From Caenorhabditis elegans (Eukaryota > Nematoda > Chromadorea > Rhabditida > Rhabditidae): a stretch of DNA of 64,000 nucleotides. Under the pieces are notes generated by a model, which ran no database searches, had not been told where the DNA came from, and saw only the letters and a program-made list of their open reading frames with translations. Positions 26,492 through 37,200 of this stretch are shown here, piece after piece. Location of the stretch: NCBI RefSeq assembly GCF_000002985.6, contig NC_003284.9:16368001-16432000 (forward strand), in the 5' to 3' direction. Each line of letters opens with the position of its first letter. Positions within the stretch are counted from its first letter, which is position 1. A program made the position numbers and the translations under genes.

Positions 26492-28949
26492 ATGACCAAA
26501 ACAATCAAAAATTTATGTATCCTTCTTGTTATTTCGTCGGCAACAGCAAATATGGTAATATTTTCAAAAAATATTTGGGAAATCATAACTCAAAAATTAA
26601 CTAAATTCCGCTGACAGATAATTTTTATTTTTTCTTTTAAACTTTTATTATCAAAATATATAAACTGACATGTGAAACGTGGCTTTTTTAAATTTTGTTT
26701 TTTATTCAAGCTCCTCCCATTCCTGACCTTTCGTTGAAAAATATTTCATTTATTAGTTCATTAAAAAATGGGAGAAGCTTAAATGAAAAACAAATTAAAA
26801 AATAAGCCACGTTTCACATGTTAGTTTATATATTTAGATAATATTGAAGGTGGAGTTGCGCAAGTGGGGATTTTGTCTGAATACACTTATAATAGTCCAA
26901 AAGGACCGAATACCGTAGTAAAACATTCCAAACAATTTTTAGCTTTTTCATAATGGACAAAGTGTTGGCAAATTTCCAAAATTTTGAAAAATATGAGATT
27001 TTGAAGAAATCCAGCATGTTTTCGTATATCCCGACCCCTGCAATGTTTTAATACAAATAATTATTATAAAACAAAATGGAAGTATTGAAAAGTGTATGTA
27101 AAACACTTTTTTTGGTCGACTTTCAAAATAATGAGTGTCAAAAACTGAGAAATCGTCACTTTTTGACAGTAAATAAAAAAATTTCAAAAAATTTGTGAAA
27201 AGTTTTATTATGATATTCGGTCATTATGGCACCATTGGAATAGTTTTTAACACTTTCCCTACTAGCGCTACTCCAACTTTAATTAAATTCTTACAAACCA
27301 ACATTTATACTTTACCTCATTTTTCAGACCCTACAAGAAAAACAAATAGAAAATGCTTTATCTGAAATTGTGGGCGATCAACCACCCCACGATCTTACCT
27401 TAAATCATAAGGAAGAGTCTCTTTACGACATGCTTGTTGCCAGTGTTAGAGCAGGTAGAGAGAGTCACTTTGAGCTTGATCAACTGGATGTGCATACTGA
27501 GACAAATCAATCTGGACACGATCACCACATTCATAATAATGAGGAGCATAAACATCATAATATGAGGAGTCATGATCATCACACCATGAAGATGTGGTTT
27601 CATTGGGGGTTCGATGAAGTTGTGCTTTTTGATTTCTGGAGAATTGATGATAAAAATGGTAAGCTTTAAAAAAAGATTGCCTCTAAGTAAGTTTTCCTAT
27701 ACTTTGCGGAATCTTCAGCAAATTTGTTTTTTTTTTTTGTGAATTTAACCAGGGGTGGGCGGCAAACGATTATTTCCGGCAAATCGGAAAATTGGCAAAT
27801 TTCCGGAATTGAAATTTCCGGCAAATCGGCGAACCGGCAATTGCCGACTTGCCGAATTTGCCGGAAAAACGGAAATTTGCCGAAAAATTTTGTCAGATTA
27901 TGATTTCGTTTTTTTTTGTTGGAACTGTCAGAATTTCAATTTCAAATAGCAAAATTAAACACGCATCCTATGACTGTTCTTACATCTAATTTGAAAAACA
28001 AGCAAATTCTATGAAAATATCTAAGGAAAACAGGAAAAAATTAAAAAAAAAAAACACAGTTTCAACTGTTTCCGTTTTATAAAAAACACCTCTAAACATT
28101 TCCGGCAAATATGAGATCCGACAAACGGCAAACCGGCAATTGACCAAAAATCAAAATTTCCGGCAATTCGGCAAACCGGCAAATTGCCCTAATTGAAAAC
28201 TTCCGGCAAATCGGCAAACCGGATTTAACTTAAAAAACCCTCAAATAATTGATGAAATATTGTAAAAGTATGCCAAATCAAGTTGTCTATAAAAAATTAG
28301 TCACTTTTCCAAATTAATGAGACTCTCCGAAAAATAGTCTTGATCCTCTTGTGACCAATAAAAAATTGGTATTGCATGCAATGGTAAATCAAAATTAAAT
28401 ATGAGTTTTGTAAAAATTATTATTCAGGAATGGTTCTTTCGTGTTTACTAATTTTCGTCATGGGTGCAGTTTATGAAGGATGGAAGAGCTTTGAGGGAAG
28501 ATTTCAAGGATAATAATGCTAGCTCACCACTGGTGAACCACTCGAGAAGTACCACCCCAGAAGTTAGACAGTAAGTAATGTCAATGTAATAACTTTATAA
28601 TTCGTTGATCAGTCCCGGGCCATTGTCAGTTGTGCGGTTGACTCAAGCTGTGCTCTACATTGTTCAGCTGGTCTTTGCATACTGGTTGATGCTGATTGTT
28701 ATGACATACAATATTTGGCTCAGTAAGTTTTAAATAAAATTGTTTTACTTTGTAGGTTAGCCACTGTAAATCTCATTTTGTGATCCTGACTTTTCTATGT
28801 ATAACTCTTTACCACTGGAAACGTTTTTAATTTCAGCGCTCGCGGTAATTCTCGGAGCAGGATTTGGGCACTGGATTTTTGCAGTTCTTCATTTTGCCAA
28901 CCCAAATGGAGAAGCTGCAGATTCCATTGCTACTGATGCTTGTCATTGA
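26492..28949 (+). CDS. CTR-family copper transporter with an apparent one-base frameshift
   Basis: Exons are 26492-26554, 27328-27658, 28428-28570, 28613-28722 and 28837-28949. An acceptor 12 bases before the ATG suggests SL1 trans-splicing. The order is signal peptide (M-TKTIKNLCILLVISSATA), His-rich extracellular part (HDHHIH, EEHKHHN), segment 1 ending GAVYEG, segment 2 with MxxxM (MLIVM), segment 3 with GxxxG (GAGFG), then a short tail ending ACH. These are hallmarks of trimeric CTR copper channels. The exons total 760 nt, one too many. The frame breaks in exon 3 at about 28493-28496, right after YEGWKSF, and the unshifted frame stops at 28511-28513 after 159 residues. Removing one base there would restore an ordinary loop and both later segments. 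The locus may therefore be a recent null allele, a sequence error or a pseudogene in the making. Confidence 0.85.
26655..26833. repeat. Short inverted-repeat element in copper-transporter intron 1
   Basis: TATATAAACTGACATGTGAA, continuing ACGTGGC, at the left is mirrored by GCCACGTTTCACATG, continuing TTAGTTTATATA, at the right. The interior also pairs (CTCCTCCCATTC with AATGGGAGAAG). It is a MITE-like hairpin of about 180 bases. Confidence 0.8.
26846..27281. repeat. TTAAAGGTGGAGTAGCGCC-family element in copper-transporter intron 1
   Basis: The left end is GAAGGTGGAGTTGCGCAAGT and the right end is TAGCGCTACTCCAACTTT. The internal text GGGATTTTGTCTGAATACAC matches the copy at 6355-6651. It ends about 45 bases before the acceptor of the next exon. 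Confidence 0.7.
27750..28230. repeat. CCGGCAAATCGG repeat array in copper-transporter intron 2
   Basis: Many irregular copies of CCGGCAAATCGGCAAACC and GGCAATTGCCG are spread over about 480 bases of intron 27659-28427. The left border (GGGGTGGGCGGCAAACG) resembles that of the ace-1 array (AGGGTGCGCGGCAATC), so the two are one family. Confidence 0.8.
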
Positions 28950-29055
28950 TGCTGATTTTAAGAGGAAAATGTTGTTGAAATTTCGAAACAAGTTAAGAAT
29001 TTTATTTGAATATGCAAAAAATGTTAACACAGTTGAGAATCACATTGTAATTATT

Positions 29056-29061
29056 AATAAA
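29056..29061 (+). terminator. Poly(A) signal of copper-transporter gene
   Basis: AATAAA lies 107 bases after the stop codon at 28947-28949. It is followed by T-rich sequence. Confidence 0.6.
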
Positions 29062-29236
29062 AACGTATGTTAATATTAATTATTTTTTGATAATGCTTTC
29101 AAACATTCTGTTCATTTTTGTGACTTTAGAGTTTTTAACAAATTAGTCATAAAGTAATCTTTGATAATCTAGAATAATCTTTAAATCGGCAGTGAAAAAG
29201 TGTTTCTTTCTGTTGTTTTCATCTTCTATCCAAAAA

Positions 29237-30368
29237 TCAAATGTTCGAATGACGTTGACTAGCGAAACGGTGAAGACGGCGCCGCTCGGTTCTGAATCAG
29301 AAAGATAACCTCAATTCGATTGTTCGAAAAAAAAAACTCACCTAAAATAGTTCACATATCCCAGGACACACCCAAGACAAGTGAAGATACCAAACAGGAC
29401 AAATGGTGAGTAGATGTTGTCGAAGACGTCGGTTTTTTGCGAATGTTCTATAAAAGTTGGGTAATTGTAACCTTTGTCAAGTAGCAGTAAATTTTTGTTT
29501 GAGACATTTAAAATTAAAAAAAAACTTTTTTTTTTAATTTCATGATTTGATGGTTTTTTTTAAATTTATGTGAACATTGTAGGTGCTTGAACTTTTGGCG
29601 ACGTTTCAAAGTTTTGAATGAGAATTATTTTAAATTATATTCGGTCAAGTGAGATAAATTTGCATTATTTAAAAAACCACACACTGATGCAATTTTACTT
29701 TTAATAAAAATCGTTTTTTAAACGGTTTGGATATTTTTTGGAATAACCAGAAAATAAATCAAAAAAGATTGAGAAGTTGTGTAGATCATACAATCAAACT
29801 TTCCTTTAGAAATACTTTGAAATAAGTAGCTCATAAAAAGTTTGTGAATTAATTATAATCATAATCATCTTAGCAACAATTTTGAAACAATTTTTTTTTG
29901 CTGGAAAATGTTAAAGCTCTTTTTTTGACATCCATAACAGTTTGACGGCAGAAAAACACCTTGAACTAGAACAAGTCGAACTTAAAAACTTTCAAGCCAT
30001 GAAATAAAGTAAAAAATGGCCTTACCATTGACTGAATATTTTGAAAAATCACTTTGACTGAATATAACTTTGACTTAAAATTTAAAAAAATCAAAAATGT
30101 GTAGAAGTGTTTAATTATAATATTTAGACGCTGCTTCACATTTAAGAAACGTTATTTTTCAAAAAATCCCATGACAAAATTCTCAGTCTTTATTTTTTTC
30201 TAATTTTTTTGTTTTTTTTTTCTTGTAAAATTTAAGACAAAGCTTCTCACAAGGGAAACCGAACATTTTGATTTTCTGATATAAACGTTTCAAAAAATTA
30301 CCTTCTTCTTGGCTTAAGAGTTTGTGAAGCTTGTCCTTAAGTGCAGCTTGCAAGTGGAGGAAATGCAT
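29237..30368 (-). CDS. Small single-pass membrane protein, KCNE-like appearance
   Basis: Three exons in transcription order: 30302-30368, 29342-29447 and 29237-29291. They join in frame to give 75 residues plus stop. The upstream in-frame codons include a TGA, so the ATG at 30368 is the likely start. The N-terminus is a short amphipathic stretch (KDKLHKLLSQEEE). One transmembrane segment follows (FVLFGIFTCLGCVLGYV), then a basic segment (RTERRRLHRF). Size, single membrane span and a basic run right after it resemble KCNE/MiRP potassium-channel beta subunits, of which C. elegans has the MPS proteins. This is a resemblance I see, not a search result. The 50-nt second intron and consensus splice sites support a real gene. 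It runs convergent to the copper-transporter gene. Confidence 0.5.
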
Positions 30369-31209
30369 TTCAAATCACAAATGAAGATTCTCAACATCGA
30401 GTTGCTCAATTTATTGAAGCATCCAAATGTTATGTAATTTGACTCTTTATAAACTGACTATACATACATGTCACTCAAAAAGTTCCCTTTTAGTTCTTTA
30501 TCTGTCATAACGAACAATCAAAGGCATCAAAGTTTCAATGGGGGGGCGTGATATCACAAGAGAATGATTGGGTGGGGTGGGTTTGTGTGTATTGGGGTCA
30601 GCTCTCAAATTAGAGCATTTTTTTCAGTATACCGTAAGCAAATCAAAGTAAGGCCTCGGGATGGTTGGGGGATATTTGTGTCCAGAAATTCAAAAAAAAA
30701 AAACTCAGGAGAAAGAAAAATAATAACAACTACCAGAAAAGGAAAACGAAAAATCTACAAAAAAAATGGAGGGACATGTTGCGAATAAATTATCGATGGG
30801 GGAAAGGCTACCAGAATAAAAAACCACACACTTCCTTAAAATACCTGCTCAGGAAAGCTGTGGGTGTTTCAAGGAACAGAGCAAGAAAAATGCCTACAAT
30901 TCTTGAATGAAAGCGCTGTACAATGGGAAAAAGGTCAGATGGGGGGGGGGGGGGGGGGGTGGGGGGGTAAACTAGGAAATGTTGTGGATAGGGGCATAAT
31001 ACCGTCAAAAATGTGTAGTTGAGAAAGATTTGATTGGGACGAGAAAATGAAGGAAATTTCAGGGGGATATTGTGCATGGGAGAAGTTGAAGGTTGAAAAA
31101 AAAATATTAAAAAAATGAACCACGTATTTACACAACACAGGGGAGAAAATCAAAAAAAAAAAAAAGAAACATGAAAAATAAAGGCAGAGAAAAGTTGACA
31201 AAGCGTCGT
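30369..31209. other. Intergenic between small membrane-protein gene and EVI5-like gene
   Basis: Both neighbours lie on the minus strand. The stretch contains a G19 homopolymer at 30941-30959. No coding sequence is supported. Part is likely the 3' UTR of the EVI5-like gene. Confidence 0.55.
30941..30959 (+). repeat. G19 homopolymer tract
   Basis: Nineteen consecutive G, one T, then seven more G (30961-30967). Such monoG tracts in C. elegans can form G-quadruplexes. They are the sequences deleted in mutants of the FANCJ-like helicase DOG-1. Confidence 0.95.
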
Positions 31210-34200
31210 CTAGTGGCTATCCGACAGTTGTACACCCGAATCTGTCGTGTCATTTCCATCGTTGAGCTCCTAGAATAACTTGTCACAATTAGAAACATGA
31301 AACGCCTTTAGTCAATTATGCTCACCTTAGGCCGCAACTCATCAGTCTCAGTTGCAGATCCTTCTTCAGCCAAATCGTCAAGAGTTGGGATACGGACAGT
31401 CATGTCGGCGAGTAGTGCATTCATCTCGTCAGATGCCAGCGAAAGATGGTCTACGTTCGAGCAAATTGAGCCATGCGAATTCTGAAATTAGAAACAAAAC
31501 GGTTAAGCTTTCGAGTAAAATTTTAAAATGTTTTTCAACTTACCGATTCCTCATCAAGATCACAGACACTGCTGCCTCTCAACTGATTTTGTGTCCATTT
31601 TTCCGCTTTCTTGAGCTCCAACTGTGAAATACTGCTCTGAAGGTCCTGAATCGTCTGCATGGCTTCAGAGTACTTGAGTCGATCGTTGATTCGACCCTCG
31701 TTGAACTCGCTCTCCTTGTTGTCCAACTTCTCCTTCTCATCTTTCAACTGATCCTCCAACTCTTTCCTCTTCTTCACCAACACTTCTGAATCTTCGCGCA
31801 CACGCTTCATCTCCTCGTCCTGACGCTTGAGCTGATTCGTGCACACATGGTTTTGAGTCTCAAGCTCCATAACCTTTTGTCGCATCTCTTTGAGCTCGGC
31901 CAATGTGTCAGCTTCCTTGATCCGTACTCCCATGAGTTGATCTTCAAGTTCTCGAACACTAATACAATTATCAGTTTCTTCTGTGGATCCTCCAATAAGC
32001 GAGGCAGTGATCTTGGCAAGACGAGCACGAGCGGATGTGAGTGGCGGAGATGGCTGCTGTTGGGTACTGTGAGCCTCTGACGTGGATTCCTTTTCAATAG
32101 ATGCAGACGATGGATCAAACGCCCGTACATGAACATATTTCGCCCAGTGCTGCTCAAGTTCGGCAAGCCTCTGACGCATCTCCTTCAGAGCGAGTGAGCT
32201 CTCAGCTTCACGCATCTTCACTGAAATAAGCTCCTCTTGAAGTCCTGCAACGTCTTCCGATGGCTCGTTCTCCAAAAGGCGCTTGTTGGCCATTTCCAGT
32301 TCCTGAAAATTGGAAGAGGATTAGAATTTGCATTTTTATGAATGTTGCAAAAAAAAAAGATGCTAGAATTGAGAAGGTTTGATCTTTAGAAGATAGACAT
32401 TTTTCATTCAAAAATTTGAAATTCTCAAACTACACATTCTGAAAATATTATATCAGCCGACATACCGAGACCCTCAACTTGGCGTCCCTGAGCGTATTCT
32501 CACTGTCCGCCTGCCTCGTGTGAGCCTCGATGAGCTCCTGCTGAAGCGAGTGAATGTGCTCAATCATCGACGTGTCGTCCACTTGTGTTCCAGTATCCAT
32601 AATGTTGTCGCGCCGAGCACTCGACAACTCTCTGCAAGAATAACAACAATTGTTCGTTCGGCTTGTACTTTTTCTTTTGTTACTAATGGAGGGGGTGAGC
32701 TATATGTATAGTTGTGCACTGTTTCAGATCTCTCCGTCTCTCTCTCTCAAGGCTTTGGAAATATGTTAGTCGAGCCATGGCAAAGATATCCAATTACATT
32801 TGTGTTGTTCGAGTGATATGTGTGTCAGCCCATCCTCTGCTATCATATCTTTTGGCCGCAAATCAATCAAATTAGAGTGACGCTTTCGGATTTCGAAATT
32901 CCAAATCATTTGGAATATAATGACCGATACGAGGATAGGAGGAAAGAGGAGGAGAGGGGTAGACTATGATAATAAAATCAATTCCCCCTTTTTTTGTACT
33001 TTTTTAGACCCATTCCCACTAATTCCATACATATCGAATCAGCAACCAGCAAAAGAGAGAGAGAGGGACAATGAAAAAAGGTGGCAGAGAAAAAAAAGAG
33101 AGGCTTGGTTTGCCGCATTGTTTGTACACGTCACACTCACACAAACGGACAATCCAGTTAAGATTCAGCCAGTTAGATACAAGTTTGCCCTGTGCTGGCA
33201 GTAGCAACAAAGAAAAAATTAGGAAGAACCTCACTCACCTGATAGTCTCATAGGCGCCCTCCAACTTGCGGTGAACATCAGAGTTCATGTCGCGCAACTT
33301 GTTCAACTCATGTGCAATATTGATGTAGTTCTCAGCTTCTTGAGCAAGATTTACCTGAAAAAAAAGTTGAACTCGGAGATATTTGGCGACTTATATCTTG
33401 GAAGGTTTCAAATTTATTTTTACATAACATAATTTATGCATGTTGATAAATTTTTAGTATAGCAAAATCCAACTTTTTGTCAAACTTTTGCAACATTCTG
33501 ACAACACTTTGTGGTTGCAAATCGTACCTAACAACTAATCTGAGCAGCTTCTAATAAGTTGCCAAGTTTTTGCTCAACATTTTTTTAAAAAGCCGAGAGC
33601 TGATATCTTGGTAATTTTAACCAAAAAATGTGTTTTCTTGTACACTTGTGAATTGAATGATTTAGTTTAAACATTTATCGATACATTTTTTTTTCTTAAA
33701 AGTATCAAGAGCAATTTAGACGTTTACAAAATATTCCTACAAAGAGTGAACTTTTCGGTTTTTGGCAACTGAAATTCTCAGGCCATATTTCAAAACAAGT
33801 ACTAATTCTATTCACGTTTCCCCTACACCTACACCAAAAATGTACAAATTACAACCAGATAATCCAAAAATCATACCTGTCCCTTGACTAGACGATCCGC
33901 CAGCGCCGAAGATTCCGCTTCCAGATAATCGATTCGTTGACGCAGAAGGCGATTTTCGGTACGAAGTCGCTGAAAAATTGTCGAAATTTAATACTATGCA
34001 AGTACCTCCTCCTCCATCATCGTGACCATATGATTTTTCCATTTTTCTTTTCATGTATTTACTCCCACACCGTGTGTTCTTCTCATTATTCATTGTTCAC
34101 CGACATACATACATATACACACACACCGACACAACAAAATTGTTGCGGGAAGTTCAATGTGGCGCGGCGTTCAAACACGAAAAGCTCGTCAACCTATGCT

Positions 34201-37200
34201 GGTATGCTCCTCCAACTCGCCCCCCACCTCGGGCCCCCGAGGTGTTTCAACATATGTCTTGTATTTGTATGAGAATGTTGGGTGTTGGAGAGAGGAGCGG
34301 CCAACAGTGTAATTGAGTAATTAATGATGATGATCATCTTCATCATCGTGGGGCACAAAACGTCTCATATGTGAACGTCCCCCTATGCCTCTGAACCCAG
34401 AGCTCTAACCTCTTCTTGGGACACAACAACAATCCAGAGTCATTTATTTCAGGGGGTTAAAGTGAAAGGGTGAATGCGCTGCTCCTTTTTCCGTACTCCA
34501 TGAATATGGAATTAGAGGGCTGTGCTTCCCCTCATCAGTCATTGTCTCTTCTGAAGGTTAGGTGTGACAAATTTGCTATTTCAAGTCGTCACCCCCGAAA
34601 ATAAATAATCATCTACTACATAGTGAGATTATTGTTCATTTATCCTCTAGACTGGTTCTCTCCCTCTCTCGCTGACAAAACATTCAATGTCGGAACAAAT
34701 TTGGTGCCGGGGACTGAATTCCAATTGTGGGGCGTCTCTCTATATATATATATTTGTATATAATTTGGCAGGCGGTTTACATATACATTCCCAAAAAAAA
34801 GGGCAAAACTGTTCAAGTTTAGTTATAATAGGTGCCCCCAGTATGTTCGGCTGTACTATATAAACCGATGATAGACGTGGTGGAGAGACAGAGATGGCAA
34901 AAACCACTTATAGAGACCAATTTCTCTCGTTTTCTTTTCCCTATCCATTCAATTTTTTTTATTTTATTTTACGATCAAATGTCAAGACAAATATTTCTCG
35001 GAAAAGGTGCGGAGGTAGAAAGTTAGGTTTTTTTTTCCTTGAATTAAAAAAAAACTTGGTTTTTTGATACACTCAAGTAAATAGTAACTAATTGTAACAG
35101 TACGTTAATTAGCTCAAATTTTCCCCCAATATTTTACCTTTTTCGTCCAAACAAATCGCTGTTTTCCAATTTGGGCGCGGGTTCTCATGACTGGAAATTA
35201 AAAAAGACGAGGTAAAAACGTGCGAACAACTGGAAGAAAATTGGGAGTGAGGGGGGGGGAGGGAAGAGCGTAATGTGTTGGTCACTCACTCAAGTGATGA
35301 ATGAAGTAATATTAAAGAGAGAGAGAATGAAAAGAAGGGACGCGTAAGAATTTTGTGTGAAGAATTAAGAAATAAGAAATACAAAGAAAGATGAGAGAAG
35401 GTGACACAAGCTGAAATGCAGAGAGAATCAGGCAGAGATAAAGAGAGAGAGAGAGAGAGAGGAAGAAAGGTGACGGAATGATAATTAGTAGCAAAAGTGG
35501 AAGGAAATGATGATGCTTTTGATGATGGAAAAAGATGAAAAAGCTGAAGAAGATGAAGAAGAAGAAGAAGCTAGTCGAAAAATGTGGTTTCAGCGCTGGG
35601 AGCGCCCGCCGCCGCCGACGCCGCTGCCACCAGCGCCACCCGGTCGGGTCGCGATCTATTGAGACGAAAAGGGCGGGTCGGACGACTCCGCCCAGTTTTT
35701 GCGCTCGGTGGTGGTGGCGGCGGCGTGTCCAGCGTACTTTTGATTTGTTTCTGTTTTTGGGAAATATTCTGGAATTACACGACACTAATTTTGGGGAAAA
35801 AACATCTAGTCCTACCAGTTGCCCATCCATTGTGAGGGCAGTTTGAAAATTTTCCAAGGTAAAGTTGTGTCCTAAATTCGGGACCGTTCAATAAAAAGTT
35901 TTAAAAATTTTTTAAAGGAACTCTCATTAAAGGTGGAGTACCGAAATTTGAGACTTTGCTTTTTTAGACCCAAAATGATGCAAAACTTCCAAATTTCGTA
36001 ATGAGACGATCAAAAAATTTCTCAAACAAAAGTTATGGCCGCTCAAAGTTTTGGAAAAATTATATATTTTTTAGCTAAAACCTCAAACTTTGGCAACTTT
36101 TCAGTGTTGCAGCGGTTGGAACATTGCATCATATTTGTCACCCAAAAAGCAACTCAATCAACGAAAAAACGCGTAATAAAATCCAAAACATGTATTAAAG
36201 AGTGCTAATAAAATTAAAATTAATAGTAAGTTCCAATTGCTGCAACACTGAAAAGTTGTCAACATTTAAGATTTTACCTAAAAATATACCATTTTTCCAA
36301 AACTTTGAGCGGTCATAACTTATCTTTTGAAAAATTTTTAGAGCGTCTCATTATAAAATTTGGTAGTTTTGGAATAGTTTGGGTCCAAAAAGTAAAGTCT
36401 CAAATTTTGGTATTCCATCTTTAAGAAATGTGTTATTTTTGAACCATTTTGAGCAACATTTTAAAACAATTTTTGCTCCAAAACTTTTGCTGAAAATGTT
36501 CGGAAACTAAGAATTTTTGGAATTCCGTAAAGATCAATGCTTAGTTGTGCCATTTTAATCTTGCCTAAAAAGTTTCAAAACGAATTTTTTAAAGCTTTTG
36601 TCGTCAAAATTAACTGGTCCTGACCAATTTTTTTAGTCAGATTCTGTGCAAAGTATCGAAAATTTGGAAAAAAAAACTTGAAAGATAAGAACTTGGAACA
36701 AACGAAAACCCTCTTGTTACAACAACAGGAACCTCAACGTTTTATTTTTCGTAACATTTTCTTTTTTTTGCGCCCTTTCGCCCCCGGGGCCTGATCGACC
36801 GAGACACATAACGACTAAGAGACTAGCCAGTTAGTCACCTGAGGGCGGAGGAGAAATATCGATGTCGACGAGGAAGACGGACAAAAAGAAAATGGAAAAA
36901 GGGAGGAAGAAAGACCGGAAATAGTCATACTAATTTTAAGTGACTAAAATTTTTATTGATTAATCGATTATTGGATTGATAGATTGACCAAAATGATCAA
37001 TCATGACACAAACAAACGACCATCATCTTATCTTGAGGGAGGCTCGTTTTGTTTTATTGCCCGTCAAGTGGGAGGTGGTGGTAAACAGTGACACTTTCTC
37101 GCCCCTTGCTTTTGGCATTTTTTCGCGTGCTTTTTGAAAATTCTCTTCGCAACGAACATGGAAAATCGAAAAGCACTGCTTTTTGGTCTTTTTCGGAAAG

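Noticed and set aside
30017..30030. Possible six-base micro-exon (TCAATG) between an AG and a GTAAGG on the minus strand, within the first intron of the small membrane-protein gene
   Set aside because: Such tiny exons are very rare, and the gene joins in frame without it.
31807..32166. 119-codon minus-strand frame inside the EVI5-like gene
   Set aside because: It is an out-of-frame shadow of the coiled-coil exon 31544-32302.
35312..35857. 181-codon minus-strand frame rich in Phe, Leu and Ser
   Set aside because: It is produced by GA/GAA simple repeats and the GC-rich block. The hydrophobic run is a translation of poly-purine sequence.
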